From the NCBI RefSeq assembly GCF_958979055.1, contig NC_084893.1, forward strand, positions 29,238,487-29,302,486: a DNA stretch of 64,000 bases. The letters are read 5' to 3'. The notes under the pieces are model-generated. The model was not told where the DNA came from, ran no database searches, and saw only the letters and a list, made by a program, of their open reading frames with translations. Source of the DNA: Alnus glutinosa. Lineage: Eukaryota > Streptophyta > Magnoliopsida > Fagales > Betulaceae. A program made the position numbers and the translations under genes. Shown piece by piece: positions 34,890 to 47,439 of the stretch. How positions within the stretch are numbered: position 1 is the stretch's first letter; every line of letters begins with the position of its first letter.

Positions 34890-34977
34890 AATGAAGGCTC
34901 GTGGTGTTGTCGATAGGGTCCATGTTGTCATGTTGTCTTCGACGTCTCAAAATTACCATAAAATTTATAATAACGGC
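34890..34977 (-). pseudogene. Degenerate duplicate of the last WW exon
   Basis: On the minus strand this stretch reads tatggtaattttgagacg, aagacaacat, acaacatggaccct, cgacaacacc, which parallels the adjacent final exon (34978-35061). The latter encodes YYGNSDTAETTW and TKPTK. The duplicate would encode YGNFETSKTT followed by a stop, and lies in the 3'UTR of the gene. Confidence 0.55.
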
Positions 34978-37900
34978 TCATTTTGTCGGTTTGGTCCATG
35001 TTGTCTCTGCCGTGTCAGAGTTTCCGTAATAAACCTGCTTCGAGGATTCATCCCAATAAGCCTGAAAATAAGGGAAGTGAATGATGAAAAAAGGAAATCA
35101 AGCAAAACCATTTTAAGTGTGTATTCTACGTAAATAGCGGGTTAAAATCTAGCACGTGCATAAGAAAAGACTAAACAGTAATGCTACTATTCACACCCAC
35201 TTATCACATCGGTTGATAAATAGGTGTGAATAGTAGCATTACTATTCGGAAAAGCAGGCCAGTATGGCCTCCATATATTCAATACTATGCGCCAAATAGA
35301 ATTCAACTATTCAATGAATTTGGTGATAACCATAATTTGCCATCCCCTGAACATAACCAAAAAAAAAAAAAAAAAAAGACTTCCTCCTAATGATTCTTTG
35401 TGAAGGTGCAAGTTTCCATGATTTGCTATTCCCTTGGTTGCACTTCCATGCTGATAAGGGGAAGGTTTTAAGATGCTTGTTTATCACTCCACCTTAAGGT
35501 GTTAGGATTAGTAGCAGTTTGGCAAACTGATTTCATTTCTCTCAGAATAGAGAACCAATTTACATATAGCATATGAACACAACTATCATATATACCTGCC
35601 ATCGTGATGGAAGATCTCTTGAGAGTTCTATCAAATCAGGCTGCTGGTTTCCATCACTACGTGCCTCTGGAGGAGTCTTTGCAGCTTCATTGGCTAATTT
35701 AGCTCTCCTGCGCTTCACCCGCTCACGCCTATATAAAAAAGGAATAGCACAACACATGAAAGTCAAAAAAAGATAAATTCAATAATAAATTAGATGTGCA
35801 TGCATCTCTGCGTAGAGAGAGTCCAAACTCGAAATCCAAAGTGGGGGGGCAATTGATAGCCATGGAAAGGCCAAAAAGGCAAATAATAGATGTAGAATAT
35901 TCATGAAATTCAATTGAACTAACAAAATAATAATATTATCCCTGGTGTTGCACATTCACCTAACAATTTCATGAAATGGAAGATTGTAAAAATGGATTTT
36001 AGGACCCATACCAATCCCCGCCCAGAGGCTGAAAATTAGCATTATCTTTGGCCTCTCCACTGGCAATTTGCCGTGCACGCCATTCCTGCAATCAGAGGAA
36101 ACGTAAAGAACAAGTAACAGCAAAAATTACAGCAATTCATCAATAGATGCTCCATCTACAGACCTCTATTTCCCTTTGTCGCTTCCTCTCTAAGATCTCA
36201 TAAGCATCTTCGGGTTCTTTCTCATCTTCTAGCAACTCCTCTTTTGCTGCCTTCCACTGATACAATAAATAAATCAATGATAATAGGTCCACAAAATGAA
36301 GTAGAAAAAAAGGGGGAGCAGGGGGGTAGCACTTGTACTGATGCAGCTTCTTAAACATACCTTATCCACCAAACTGGAGACTTTTTTATTAGACCTCAAG
36401 GATGGGGCAACTGCAGTTGTACGCTTTTTACTGCGCAAAACTGATGAAGAGAAAAAGAAGTCTTGAGTAATTTTATAGATGCATATGGAACCACACAAAG
36501 ACAGGTGTTTAGCATGCAGTTAGTTAACATCAAGAAAGACACCGAGTAACTAAAAGAGCTAGCTACCACAGAGGGAGATGGGGGATAAGTGAGAAAAACT
36601 GAAATTAAGGTCAAAAGCTTTTCATTAATGCTCATACATGGGATGTGTGTGGTCCAACAGGAAACTTCAAATAGGCATGCTTTACTCCCCAAATCTAGTA
36701 GAAAAAAATAATTTCACAAGTAAATAAACTCAAGGCATTAAAGCTATATGTTCCACATCCGGGACACACAAAATATTTGCCAGCACACCATTGGCATATA
36801 GATACAGCATCCATCAATAGTCTCGGTAGGAACATCACCTAACTTGCAAAAAGAATTGAAATGATACAATCCAATGAGAGTTCCTTACAAATGTACTATA
36901 TCTCTCCTAAACCAGTAATCATATTCTATCATGAATATAGTTAATTAATAGGTTCTTGTCTCCCTAAATTCTTTCCATCTAAGAACCACATAGATATCCA
37001 AGCAAATTGGAGTTATAAATGTATGGTAATCAGCCAGGGCCTTATACAACAGCCCTAAGGTTACAACCAAGTTTGAGGTAAGATCTCATGAAAAGTAGGA
37101 CCATGTAATGACCTAGGAACACAATAAACTTACCCTTGGATTGAACCTTGGTACCCATTGATGTGGCAGCAACAGCTGCAGCAGCAACAGGATCAGTTGG
37201 TGGCACAGAAAAACTCTCTTTCACTGAGATGCTTGCAGGAGCTTGAATAGAAGATGAGGTAGAAGGAACCTCTACAGATGCCTTATCAGGCTCACCCCCA
37301 ACAGCAGAAATATCGACATTCACATTTAGTGATGAATTATGGCCCACTCCCACAAAGGGGTCGACAAATGCAACTTGTTCAGCAGGAAGGCTGTCATAGC
37401 TAACAGAAGCCAACTCACTCTGAAACCCAGAGGACTCAACACCACTAACTACAGGTACAGAAGGAATTGTTCCATCTTGAAGCTCATAATAAGCAACAGG
37501 CTGAACAGGGTGAACTATAACAGTGGCAGTCTGAGTATATGTATTAGGATCCGTGTCATAATAAATTGGTGCATGGGGCACAGCAACTTGAGATCCTTCA
37601 GCATGTCCATACAAATTACTGCTCGGGACTTGAGCCACTGAATGTACATGATATTCAAAACTAGAATCCGGATATGATAAATTGTATTGCTCAGTGTAAG
37701 AAAGAGGTTGCCCTGTCTCTGTGTAGGAAGGAGGATATGAGGGTTCAGGTGGCTCATCAGGTGGGGGAGGAGGAATATGTTCATTATCAGGCGGGGGTGG
37801 GGGAATCCATTCCTCATCTGGAGGAGGGGGCACAGTAAACCCATCCTCTGACGTCAAGGACGTATAATCTGTAGGTAGATTTGGCTGAATTGGATGCTCT

Positions 37901-40397
37901 AATGGAGGAAAATCACTAGGGTTCAATGCAACCAAGGTACTTGTGTTGCCTGAGGAAGTTGTATCTTCAACTTCCATGTCCACGTCCATGTCAACATCTT
38001 CTGCAGCATTAAACTTATGCTCATGAATTGATTCATCACCCAATTCAGCACCACTGACTTGTTCACTAACTCCAGCACCACTTCTTAAAACTCTAGTAGG
38101 TGAACTTAATGAAGAGTCATGTTCAGCATTTACAAGAGGTTCTTTATTGTGTGAAACCTTCTGGGAGACCGTTGATGTGTAAATATAAGGAGCAACATCA
38201 GGATTTTCAGAAGTAGAAAGAACACCTTTAGTTTCTGTTCCATTTGATTCAGCCTCATAGCCCATGCTTTCCTGCAATTTGCCCTTTCTACTGAAGGCAG
38301 AAACATGAGTTGCCTCAACTTCATCTGTATGTACAGATTTAGCAATCTTGGAAATTTCATCATTAATCACACTTTCAAGCCGTTTCAGCTGCTTTTCAGA
38401 ATGCAACCAAAAAGGAAGCAAGGATGAGCCATAGTATGAAAGTGACTTTAAATCAGAAAGTCTAATCTCGACTTCCAAAATATACTTTGTTATCGAGTCA
38501 TGAGCTTGTAGGTGATTGTCAGACCTGAAACACATACTTCAGTTATTAGGGGGGTAGGAAAAAAAAAAAAAAAAAACCAACTAGTTATTTTAGAATCTTC
38601 TCTCTTTTTAGAAAATAATAATAATAATTTCTGACACTAATAATTAAAAGTAAATGCTAAGAGCAAATGAAGGAGAAAAGCAAACCAGTACCCTTTAAGT
38701 GACTTCAATCTCTGTAACAAACACTCACACTGTTGCACAAGATGAGAAGAAAGAGCAACCCCTGATTCATGTCCTCCAGTAGCTACCATATCATGCATAT
38801 GCTTCTCAGAACCAGCTCTTAATTCTCTTGAATTTACATCAGTGCTCCAATTTGAATCTTTCCAAGCCTCATTCTTGTATGCTTCACTGCAATCATCCAT
38901 CTGGTATTCATGTCCATAAACTTCTATTCCCTGAGGAATTATATTGGCACCCATGGTCCCTTCAAGTGGGTGAGCAGCTGAAGAACCACCTAATATTGCA
39001 CCTGAAATGATGTTGGGCTCATCCATACCCACAGCCACAGGAGCAATCTCTGTTTTTTCAATAACAGTAGGGATTGTCTGACCATTGGTTAATCCAGTTG
39101 CCCGAGCCAAAACATCAGGTTCTTCCCATGAAGTCTCCCCAGTTTCAATATTCCAGTAATAGTAACGGCTACTCTCCTCATGCATTACTATCTTCCAGCC
39201 CAAAGTTACATCACCAATAACTTGTACATCAGATGTTCCAGAAATGGAATTTTGTTCTGTCAAATCCATTTCATTTTGTAAATCACCCGATATGGCAGGA
39301 TCACTGTCTCTTTTATCACTTCCCTCCAGATTCTGGGAAACATCAGGTGGAATAGACTCCTGCTCCCATTCCTGTTGTTTGACCTTCTGAACGGAAAGGT
39401 CTTCAACAACATTGACCTCCAGATCTTTATAATCTTCATCAGGCAAATGCTTAACCTGACAAAAAGAAGCACACATTTAGCATTCCAAATAAAATAAATT
39501 ATACTAACAGCATGGGATCTGTTATTTAAACAAAACACATAAATTTAGAGCATAGCTTGTCTTACAAAAGAGATTCAACTCATTAATTAATATAGACAAC
39601 TTTTTCCCTTGTTCCAAGCACATGAAAATAGATTTTCAACATGAGAAGTAAACATATTTTACAAGTGACCAAGTGAACAGACTGGTAAAATTTTACCACA
39701 TTTGAACATTGTTAGATAAATCAAGTTATATCACATTGAAACATTCTATTTTCTGCTGGTAATCCAAATTTTTAGGCATCACATATGCATTTCCAAGAAG
39801 ATGCCTTTGAAAATTAAATGACCAAAAAGAAATGGTAATTAAATTTCTTGTTAAAGAAAAGATTAATTATCACGAAATATTAAAATCTTATTAAAAATAC
39901 CCATAATTTTCTAATTAAAAATCACCCATAATTTCATTCGAGAATCACATTAGAAGAACTCATTAACCCTATCAGTGGTTGTTTGAGTTAGGATAAAAAT
40001 CAGTCACGCTTTTATTAACCATATCAGTGATTATTAGAGTTCAGAATAAAGACCAGTAACGCTTTTCAAACAGATTATAGCAATGGATATACTAAGACTC
40101 TCATAAGTGCTCCAATTGGTACATGTGATCACATGAACATAATCTCTAATAATCAAGAAGCCAATGGGATTTTCACATATGGCAAAACGTCATGGTATTT
40201 AAGCAATGGAAAATCTCCAATAATCACACTTTAGAATAGAGATCAGTCACACTCTTTAAACAGATTATAGCAATGGATATACTAAGACTCTCATTAGTGC
40301 TACAATTGGTACATGTTATAACATGACCATAATCTCCAATAATCAGGATGCTAATGGGATTTTCACATGTGGAAAAACTTCATGTGTGTTTTGTGTA

Positions 40398-40437
<40 letters not shown>

Positions 40438-42004
40438 GTAATCAAAAAATATATTAGAATATTAAATGAGTAAAGCCTAATAAGCAGTTCCGTTCAAAGC
40501 AAGAATGCTAAAAGGCTTATCCTCGACTCATGGGAACTAGTGGATCCCTCACAGCCCGAGTGAAAAAGGTACAAAAAAAGTCCATTAATTACCTCATCAT
40601 TAGGTGAGGAACTTTCCACAGTGGCATGATTAAGTTCTTTATTTGGTTCCTCGTCTAATTCATCATCACTATACTGCCCAAGCAACAGCAGAGGATTCTG
40701 TGGTTGCTGACCTGAAGACAAAATATTAGTAAGTCAGATACTACCAATATCATTAATTATCTAATTATTATAACCAATATATCTGTATCCACACAAACAT
40801 ATGCCCAGGAAATTCAAGTAATATTGAAGTGATTGCTGTCAACATTGGAGAAAACAAAAGGTTGTGTAAAAAATGCAATAAATTGAAATTCAACATGAGC
40901 AGCTATCGTCACAGCCACCTGTTACACATTGGATAAAACTGTCAGTGGTACGTAAAGCAAATAAAGCCAGAGACATACGAACCGATAGAAAAAAAATTCT
41001 GTCGAAACCTCCAAAATGCTTTGATGCTGCCAAAAAGGGCATAATCGAATGGGAGTCATTCATAATATCACTGTGGCAGGGCCCAACCTGATCTGAGGAA
41101 TGCTCCCAAGACCACAGCCACCCTACAGTCTGAAAACAATTTCTTGGGGCAAACTACATAACAAGTCTTGTACATATAGTTCCATATTTCCACCAAAACA
41201 ATGTTGAGCACTCAATTCCTTTCTACATAGTCCTTTTGAAGAAAACCGACGGAACCCACCTGAAGAAGTTGGTGAATTGGGTAACCCATCACGATGGTTC
41301 GTATCTTTATCACCTCCATCTTCATCATGTTCAGTGGATCCACCCAAATCTCCTAAGGAAGTCCACAAAGATTGCAAAAAATTATAACCACAATCTACTT
41401 TAACTCGACACAAACTAGTGATTTCCCACAAGTACGAAAGCATACAAATCATCAAGCTGACAAGAGCCGATATTTAACACAATAACCCCGCATCATAACC
41501 AACCACAATTATCAATTGTTAATCAAGTTCACAACACTAATCTTATGCATAGTTATTTCAACACCACCACTAATTCATATCTAGCTCTATCACTCTTCAA
41601 TTCGATTATAGGTAGATATCAAACTTACAACTGAAACAAAGATTTTCAGTAAGGAATCTGAACAATTGCTAATAAATGGAGCCCTAATTTCCTGAAAACC
41701 CCAATGATAGCCAAAAAAACGTGATTTCTCATTCAGCTAAATCAAAAACAAACCTTTCATCGAAGAAAAACTCCAAACCCTAAGACAAGCAAGCAAGCAA
41801 ACGCATACAAGCTTCAAAATAAACATACACGAATTTGAACACAAACACTGAAAATCCAAACAAATCCTAAACATCTAAAAGATGAATAGCATCATAAAAT
41901 GACATAAATATGTATATACCAGAGGGTTCCGCGAACAGATCGAGCTTGACACGGCGACCGGCGTTGCTCTGAGCGGCGAGGCGGCGCTCTTTTCTCTTCC
42001 CCAT
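34978..42004 (-). CDS. WW-domain protein, formin-binding protein 4 (FNBP4)-like
   Basis: Ten exons join in frame in the order 42004-41920, 41352-41260, 40711-40593, 39455-38692, 38524-37134, 36440-36361, 36256-36164, 36085-36012, 35728-35596 and 35061-34978, giving 971 residues. A basic N-terminus (MGKRKERRLAAQ) may be a nuclear signal. WW domain 1 spans about 186-212 (GWKIVMHEESSRYYYW ... TSWEEP). The middle is acidic and Ser-rich, then at about 585-625 come three runs of four to five Pro with acidic spacers (PPPPDEEW, PPPPPDNEH, PPPPPDEPP). A basic coiled region follows (ERKRQREIE, RERVKRRRAK). WW domain 2 closes the protein (W943, W966, P969), split by the last intron. Two WW domains around a Pro-rich centre fit FNBP4, which in animals binds formins and splicing factors. 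The plant role is not established. All introns are GT-AG. Confidence 0.93.
35177..35243. repeat. Near-perfect hairpin of 67 bases
   Basis: Arms of 20 bases pair perfectly (35177-35196 with 35224-35243; the left starts agtaatgctactattcac). Inner bases (ttatca with tgataa) extend the stem to about 29 pairs with a very small loop. It lies in the last intron of the FNBP4-like gene. It could be a tiny foldback transposon or a template for small RNA. Confidence 0.85.
40036..40395. repeat. Tandem duplication of 190 bases in an intron
   Basis: cagattatagcaatggatat occurs at 40071 and 40261. The following bases (ctaagactctcat, caattggtacatgt, atcacatgaac-like, gggattttcacat) match across both units. 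It lies in intron 3 of the FNBP4-like gene, just before a (GT)n(GA)n microsatellite at about 40398-40437. Confidence 0.85.
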
Positions 42005-42296
42005 CCAATTTCGACTGTGTGTGAGGGCGCGATTCCGATACGATAACAATGATTTCGTTTCGACGTTTCGCTCTCTGATTTCGGACCAGCTTGTTCTAAA
42101 CTATACCACGCGGCGAACATTTGGGCTTTGGGCTAAACGCTTGCCGTGTCAGTCAGGCCCAGTAAGTTCCACATATAGTGGGGCCCTTGGACTATCACTT
42201 GGGCCTGATTAGCTTGACCTTGAAATTGGACTTGACCACGGGCTGGACTTAGGTCTTATGTCTCCAAGTTTTTGAAAGACTCAATTCAAAATTATG

Positions 42297-42457
42297 AGAA
42301 ATGCTAATTTTCAAAAAAAAATTATCCAAAAGTGATATGTTGCCGTTTTATAAAATAGTGACACACTTTTTAAAATAATAGATCTTATGGAACCGTGACA
42401 TATCACTTGAGAATTAACTTTTGTAGAAAAAAATTTAGAAAGTGTAGCATTTTTCGT
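42297..42457. mobile_element. Foldback MITE
   Basis: Left arm gagaaatgctaattttc... with agtgatatgt. Right arm acatatcact ... agtgtagcatttttc. About 160 bases, non-coding. The AAATGCTA end type is shared with the elements at 16518, 23948 and 45627. Confidence 0.6.
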
Positions 42458-42586
42458 TTTGCTCCTTACTAGATTAAAGAAAATTTATCTAACTATTTAT
42501 TAATCTGACATTTATTATTAATATATATAATTATTATTTACACTTTTAATAGACTCCTTCCAACTCATTCTCACATGCATTTTTAG

Positions 42587-42900
42587 GGTTCGTTTGGATT
42601 TGCGATTTGAAAATGTGTGATTTTAATATAACGACTTTAAAATGTGTGATTTGAAAAAATAATTTTTAAAAACGTAATTAAGCGTTTAGCAAAAACGCAA
42701 TTTGGCCTTCAAAATTATGTGTTTTCAAAAAAGTACACAATTGCATGTGATTTGAAAAAATAGTGTTCTGAATTTTTAAATAACAATTTTTTAAAAACGC
42801 AATTCTCAAACAATTCATTTTCTACAATTTGATTTAAAATAACACTTTGACTACAAAATCGTAGCCTCAAACATATCTTTAAACTGACATACATTAATCT
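42587..42900 (+). repeat. Dispersed AT-rich repeat, copy 2
   Basis: Starts agggttcgtttggatttgcg and continues with many gtgatttgaaaa and aaaacgcaat blocks, then caatttgatttaaaataac. It is related to 6570-6895. Confidence 0.4.
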
Positions 42901-43204
42901 TATTCAAAATGCATGTAAAAATCAAGTACTTTAAAGATAAATGTCAATTTAATAATTTGTTATCATTCTAAAATTCTATACTTATTTTTATTTTATTGAT
43001 TTCGTAGGAAAAACTGTGATTTTGCCAAAAATTTAATTAGATTTTTTAAAATTGCATTTTTTTTAAATCATAAATTCAAATGAACTCTGCATAAATCTAA
43101 TAATATATGCAAAAGCAAGTTTTTGAACAGTCAAACCGAACGGTAACTCACCTACAAGACAAGAAAAAAATCACTGAAGTGGCCCCAACCAACGAAAAAA
43201 CATC

Positions 43205-43500
43205 AAAAGCTTTTTTTACTTTTTTTGGAATATAAAGTTTTTATTGATTCATGTTAATGAAGTTGGTCTGCAAGTACAAACGGCCGAGCCGCCAAAGAAC
43301 AGTACGTCATCCTCCCAAACATGATCTAACGAACTAGAAACAGCCAGCTTTGCTAAATTGTGAGCCACACATTTGGCTTCCCGATATACATGGTTAAACT
43401 CAACATGCTGGAAACTGCTCAGCTGAGAGTGAATTGCAAGGGGAGCCTTGCCTCAAAGATGACTTGCCTGAAACCCAACACAAGGCAAAACTGGACCCCC
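43205..43500 (-). mobile_element. LINE 3' fragment with RNase H-like domain
   Basis: On the minus strand the frame reads FNHVYREANCVAHNLAKLAV and continues WEDDVLFFGG to a stop. HVYREAN-x-x-AH-x-LAKLA is the hallmark of the RNase H-like domain at the 3' end of plant L1-type retrotransposons. After the stop come aataaaaactttat and an A-rich tail (T-rich on the plus strand at 43210). The 5' part is missing, so it is a truncated, dead insertion. A frame at 43360 on the plus strand is its shadow. Confidence 0.8.
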
Positions 43501-44802
43501 CCCCCCTCCCACAAAATTGGGCTTAATTATAGTATCATCAATATATCAACAAAATTAAATTAAATGTTAACATTAAAATAAATTGTCTAATGATTGTGTT
43601 TCCTATCCGGTTATGTCAAATTTATGAAAATAAGAATAAAATTATCTTTTTATATTTTTTCACTTAAAAATTCAAATTGAGGGCATGGTCCATTGGCTTG
43701 CGGGTGAAAGAGGTTGATGTGGATGAGAAAGTGAGAACTACCTACGTGGCATTGGCAAGGGGGAAGGTGCCAACGTGGGACTGCTTGCCCATCTGATGAC
43801 ATCTCATTCCTTTCCAGCAGGGTCTACCTTTTTGTCATCCTTCATTCATAGAAAGTGAAATATGGTCCCGAAGGCGAAAGCCAAGCAAAGATAAAAGAAA
43901 AAAGATGCATGCCTGTTCATTAGAATTTGATTAAAGATAAGAATGTCTATTAAATATGAAAAGTACCTCAAAAATAAATTCAAGTAGCAATCACATCTTT
44001 CTGAAAAATATTAGGGTTTGTTGATCTGACAAAGATTGTACATAGATTAATTGTTCCAATACATATACATAAACATATATCATAAATGTATTATTTAGTA
44101 AATTGATATACGATTATCATATAATTAATTAAAATAATGCAATAATAAAAATTAATTATGATATTTTCGTGGCGAATCAAAATCTGATTGCCCTCAAATT
44201 AAAGGGTTTAAATTTTGTTACATAAGTATTTATTATTTTAAAATGTGGTCAATATTGAGGTAATAATGAATGCTAAGTTGGTAAAAACAAAAATACTGAT
44301 CTGGCAAATCTCAATCATTTACTTTGACAATAGTAGTTGAAATTTAAAAACTTATACATAATATAATATATGAAGAATATATACAGAACTATGATATATA
44401 TATATGTATTTTTTTTTTTTGTAATTTAGAAATATGATCTATAATGTATGTATATTGATGGATACAGAAAATAAGTATGGGATTAAAGGCCTACTATTAC
44501 AAGAGTCCAAAAGAGTCTAAGAGAGCCTAACATAAAGCTCATTGAGAGTTCAAAATAGTTCGAGAGAGTCGTACAATCCACTCTCCCTAATTAAGGTACA
44601 CGACTCTTTTTTCATATAAGTTTTTTCATTATTGTTTTCCTTCGAGCTAAAATTAACCGTCGAAGTCAACTCTGAGTTATGTTTGTAATCTTCTCGTTGA
44701 CAATACAAGCCCTCTTCAAAAAAAAAAAAAAAAAAAACCTACCAACCACATGCCGACGCCACTCTGATAGTTCTCATATTTTTATAGTTCTCATATTTTT
44801 TA

Positions 44803-45230
44803 GGGGTAATTACATTTTTCCCCTATCAACTACCAGTCATTGTCAACATGGCCCCATGAACTGACACCTCGACCAAAAGAGAGCATCCAACTACCAACTT
44901 TACATACTTTGCCCCCTTCCGTCAGTTTAATTCGTAAAAAGACTTAAATACCCTAACTCAAATTCAAAAATGACATAAATGCCCTCAACTTTTTTAAACA
45001 TATTAATTTTAATATTTTTTTATTAATTACTGTTGGAGGGCATTTTGGTCTTTAAACCAAAATTAACGCCCAAAAATAGAATATTCCGTCCAAGTTGAAG
45101 GGATTCCTTTGCGGAGGGAGGCAAAGTATGTAAAATTGGTAGTTGGATGCTCTCTTTTGGTCGAGGTGTCAGTTCATGGAGGCATGTTGACAATGGCTGG
45201 TAGTTGATGGGAAGAAAAAGTAATTACCCC
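44803..45230. mobile_element. MULE-type MITE, 428 bases, with 9-base target duplication
   Basis: Terminal inverted repeats of about 125 bases: the left starts GGGGTAATTACATTTTT and the right ends AGTAATTACCCC. Both carry caactaccag, ctgacacctcgacc, gagagcatccaactacca and atactttgcc in mirrored form. Perfect 9-base duplications TATTTTTTA stand on both sides (44794-44802 and 45231-45239). Long inverted repeats with a 9-base duplication indicate Mutator-like origin. There is no coding capacity. Confidence 0.9.
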
Positions 45231-45626
45231 TATTTTTTAAGTGATCATCGGTCCAATCCAAATTTACAAAATCTGGATCCATTGTACACAAACGAACTCC
45301 TTATCTATATTATGCACGTTGACATGGACAATGAGCAAATGTACAATTAAGTTGGTTTTTTTTTTTTTTTTCAATGTAAATTGGGTTTTTGAGGGAAAAT
45401 ATTATCGATCGAAATTTTTTTTCATGAAAATTAATTATATATTCTATTGTTTGGTTGAAATCATTAATATTATATCGAAAATGATTTGTTTTGTTTGTAT
45501 TGTACCAAAAATAATTTTTCATTGCAACTAAAAACCAATTGAAAATACCAACAATTATATATATATAGGGTAAAAAAACCTATTGACCCCAAAAGGGGTT
45601 AAGACAAGATATTAGGGAGGAAACAA

Positions 45627-45790
45627 ATGAAAAATGCTATAAATTATATTTTTATCCTCTGTAATGTGATAAAGTGACAGTGTTGATCAGTTTCTAGATC
45701 ATCATTTATTAAGCTAAAATTTAAAAGTTTATTGACACTGTCATGCTAGCAAAATAAAATAACAGTGAAGTAAAAGTGTTATTTTTAGTA
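45627..45790. mobile_element. Probable foldback MITE, diverged
   Basis: aaaatgctataaatt and gtgacagtgttgatc on the left mirror attgacactgtcat and agtgttatttttag on the right. Arms are imperfect. Confidence 0.35.
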
Positions 45791-46249
45791 CTATTGAAAA
45801 ACAAATTTCGGAGAAGGAGTTACACCTTTTAAGAGACGTAAACCATTTTCGCCTGTAGTTGCAATTTTACTATTAAACTTATAATCATGTTCTATTAGCT
45901 AGCAATTTTTTTTTTTACCAAAAATAAACACTAAAAAATAATAATAATAATAATAAAGGATAAATGCTTTTTTTTTTTTTCACTTGATTTGAGGTTTTGA
46001 CAAATAGTTTAAATATTTTTAAAAGCGGGTAATCATTTCTTAGGATTAGGAAAAAAAAAAAAAATGGGTCTTACCCTAAAAAGTTATTAAAACACACCAA
46101 AAAAAAAAACTATTTGTCAAGACCTCATACCACGTAGAAGAAAAAAATAAAATAAAATTACATCAAAAGTTCAAAACCATAGCAACCAAGTGGAAGCCAG
46201 TTTTGGGATTCCTGAACGGCACCGTTTAACTTAACTTTCTTGTGGCAAA

Positions 46250-46446
46250 ATGATTTTTTTCCTATCAACATCTTCATGTCGCGTGGCGACAAAATTAGTA
46301 TGGTTTTTCGAATTCCCAGCTGCACTTTCCATCACAGTCGTCACCTTCGCTCTTGGATTTGATAGAACCACCGCGAGGTGCACGGAGAGGGTATCAAAAT
46401 CAATAAACTCGTCGCAGAGCTCTCCCTTCTCTCTTCGTGAACAGAG
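46250..46446 (+). other. Promoter-proximal region and 5'UTR exon of the CBL gene
   Basis: A donor (ACAGAG|GTGAGC) follows 46446, and the tract before it (agctctcccttctctcttcg) is typical of a plant 5'UTR. The matching acceptor would be near 49272 or 49295, giving a first intron of about 2.8 kb. Introns in the 5'UTR are common in this gene family. The 66-codon frame at 46250 resembles nothing I know. Confidence 0.45.
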
Positions 46447-47439
46447 GTGAGCGCTTTCTCTTTTATGCTCAACCGTTTGGCGGCCGAGAAACGGTGAGGA
46501 AAAACGAAAGAAAATTTGGTTAAAATTCGTTTATTTCTGTTTTAGTTCGCTTAAATCGTCCACAGAAAAAAGTTTAGAATATTGAATTAATGCGTGAAGT
46601 TAAATTTATGGTTTTTTTGCCGCTTGTGGAATTGGATGATCGGATCTCGGATCGGATCATATAGATGTGCTTCTTCTTTTTTTTTTTTCTTTTTTGTTTT
46701 TTGTATCCAGATCGGTATGGATGATTCTAGGAGTTGAATAGTAGTGGATTCTGAATATGTGGTTAACGTATTGTTCATATTTTTGTTAACCAGTGGAATT
46801 ACGCCTCAAATTTCAATAATTAAATCCAACTAACGCGTTCTTAGGCATATAATGCCGTATTCTAGGTTCTGGTGGAGTAAATAAAGAAAAATGCGGGTTT
46901 TTTCGTTGTTTTAGTTGAACCTAGATAAACCACATTTTTACCCTTCAACTTCAATGTTTAGGAGTGTTCTATTATCTTCTATGTCATGATTCTGAATGAC
47001 TATTTGACCGTTGATTTCAACTGAACAGATAGAAATATATTTTATTCCTCGTGAGTCATTGATTACTACTCTCAGTCATTCAAAACTAAAGTATGATTAA
47101 GTGTTATCAACATGGGCACACCCATAGACACTATTATTTACAAGAATTTGTAACTTTGATGTAGATAATATTTCTATCCACAAGTCTGCTTTTGGTTGGG
47201 GTATTCTCTCACACAATCCTTGTCTTAATTGGTTATGCCTCCTTTCGTTTTGGCCTTAAAGAAAGAATACAAGAGGATTACCTATCCACACAAATGCACT
47301 AACATGTATTTGTGCGCAGATCTTTTCTTGTTCATAAAATGCAGTATAAATTGGGTAATTGAGTTTAGATAATTGAAGTTGTATCAATAGAGTAAAACCG
47401 TATTTCGTGTCTCTTTTCCCCCTTCCGGTGGGTGTTGCC

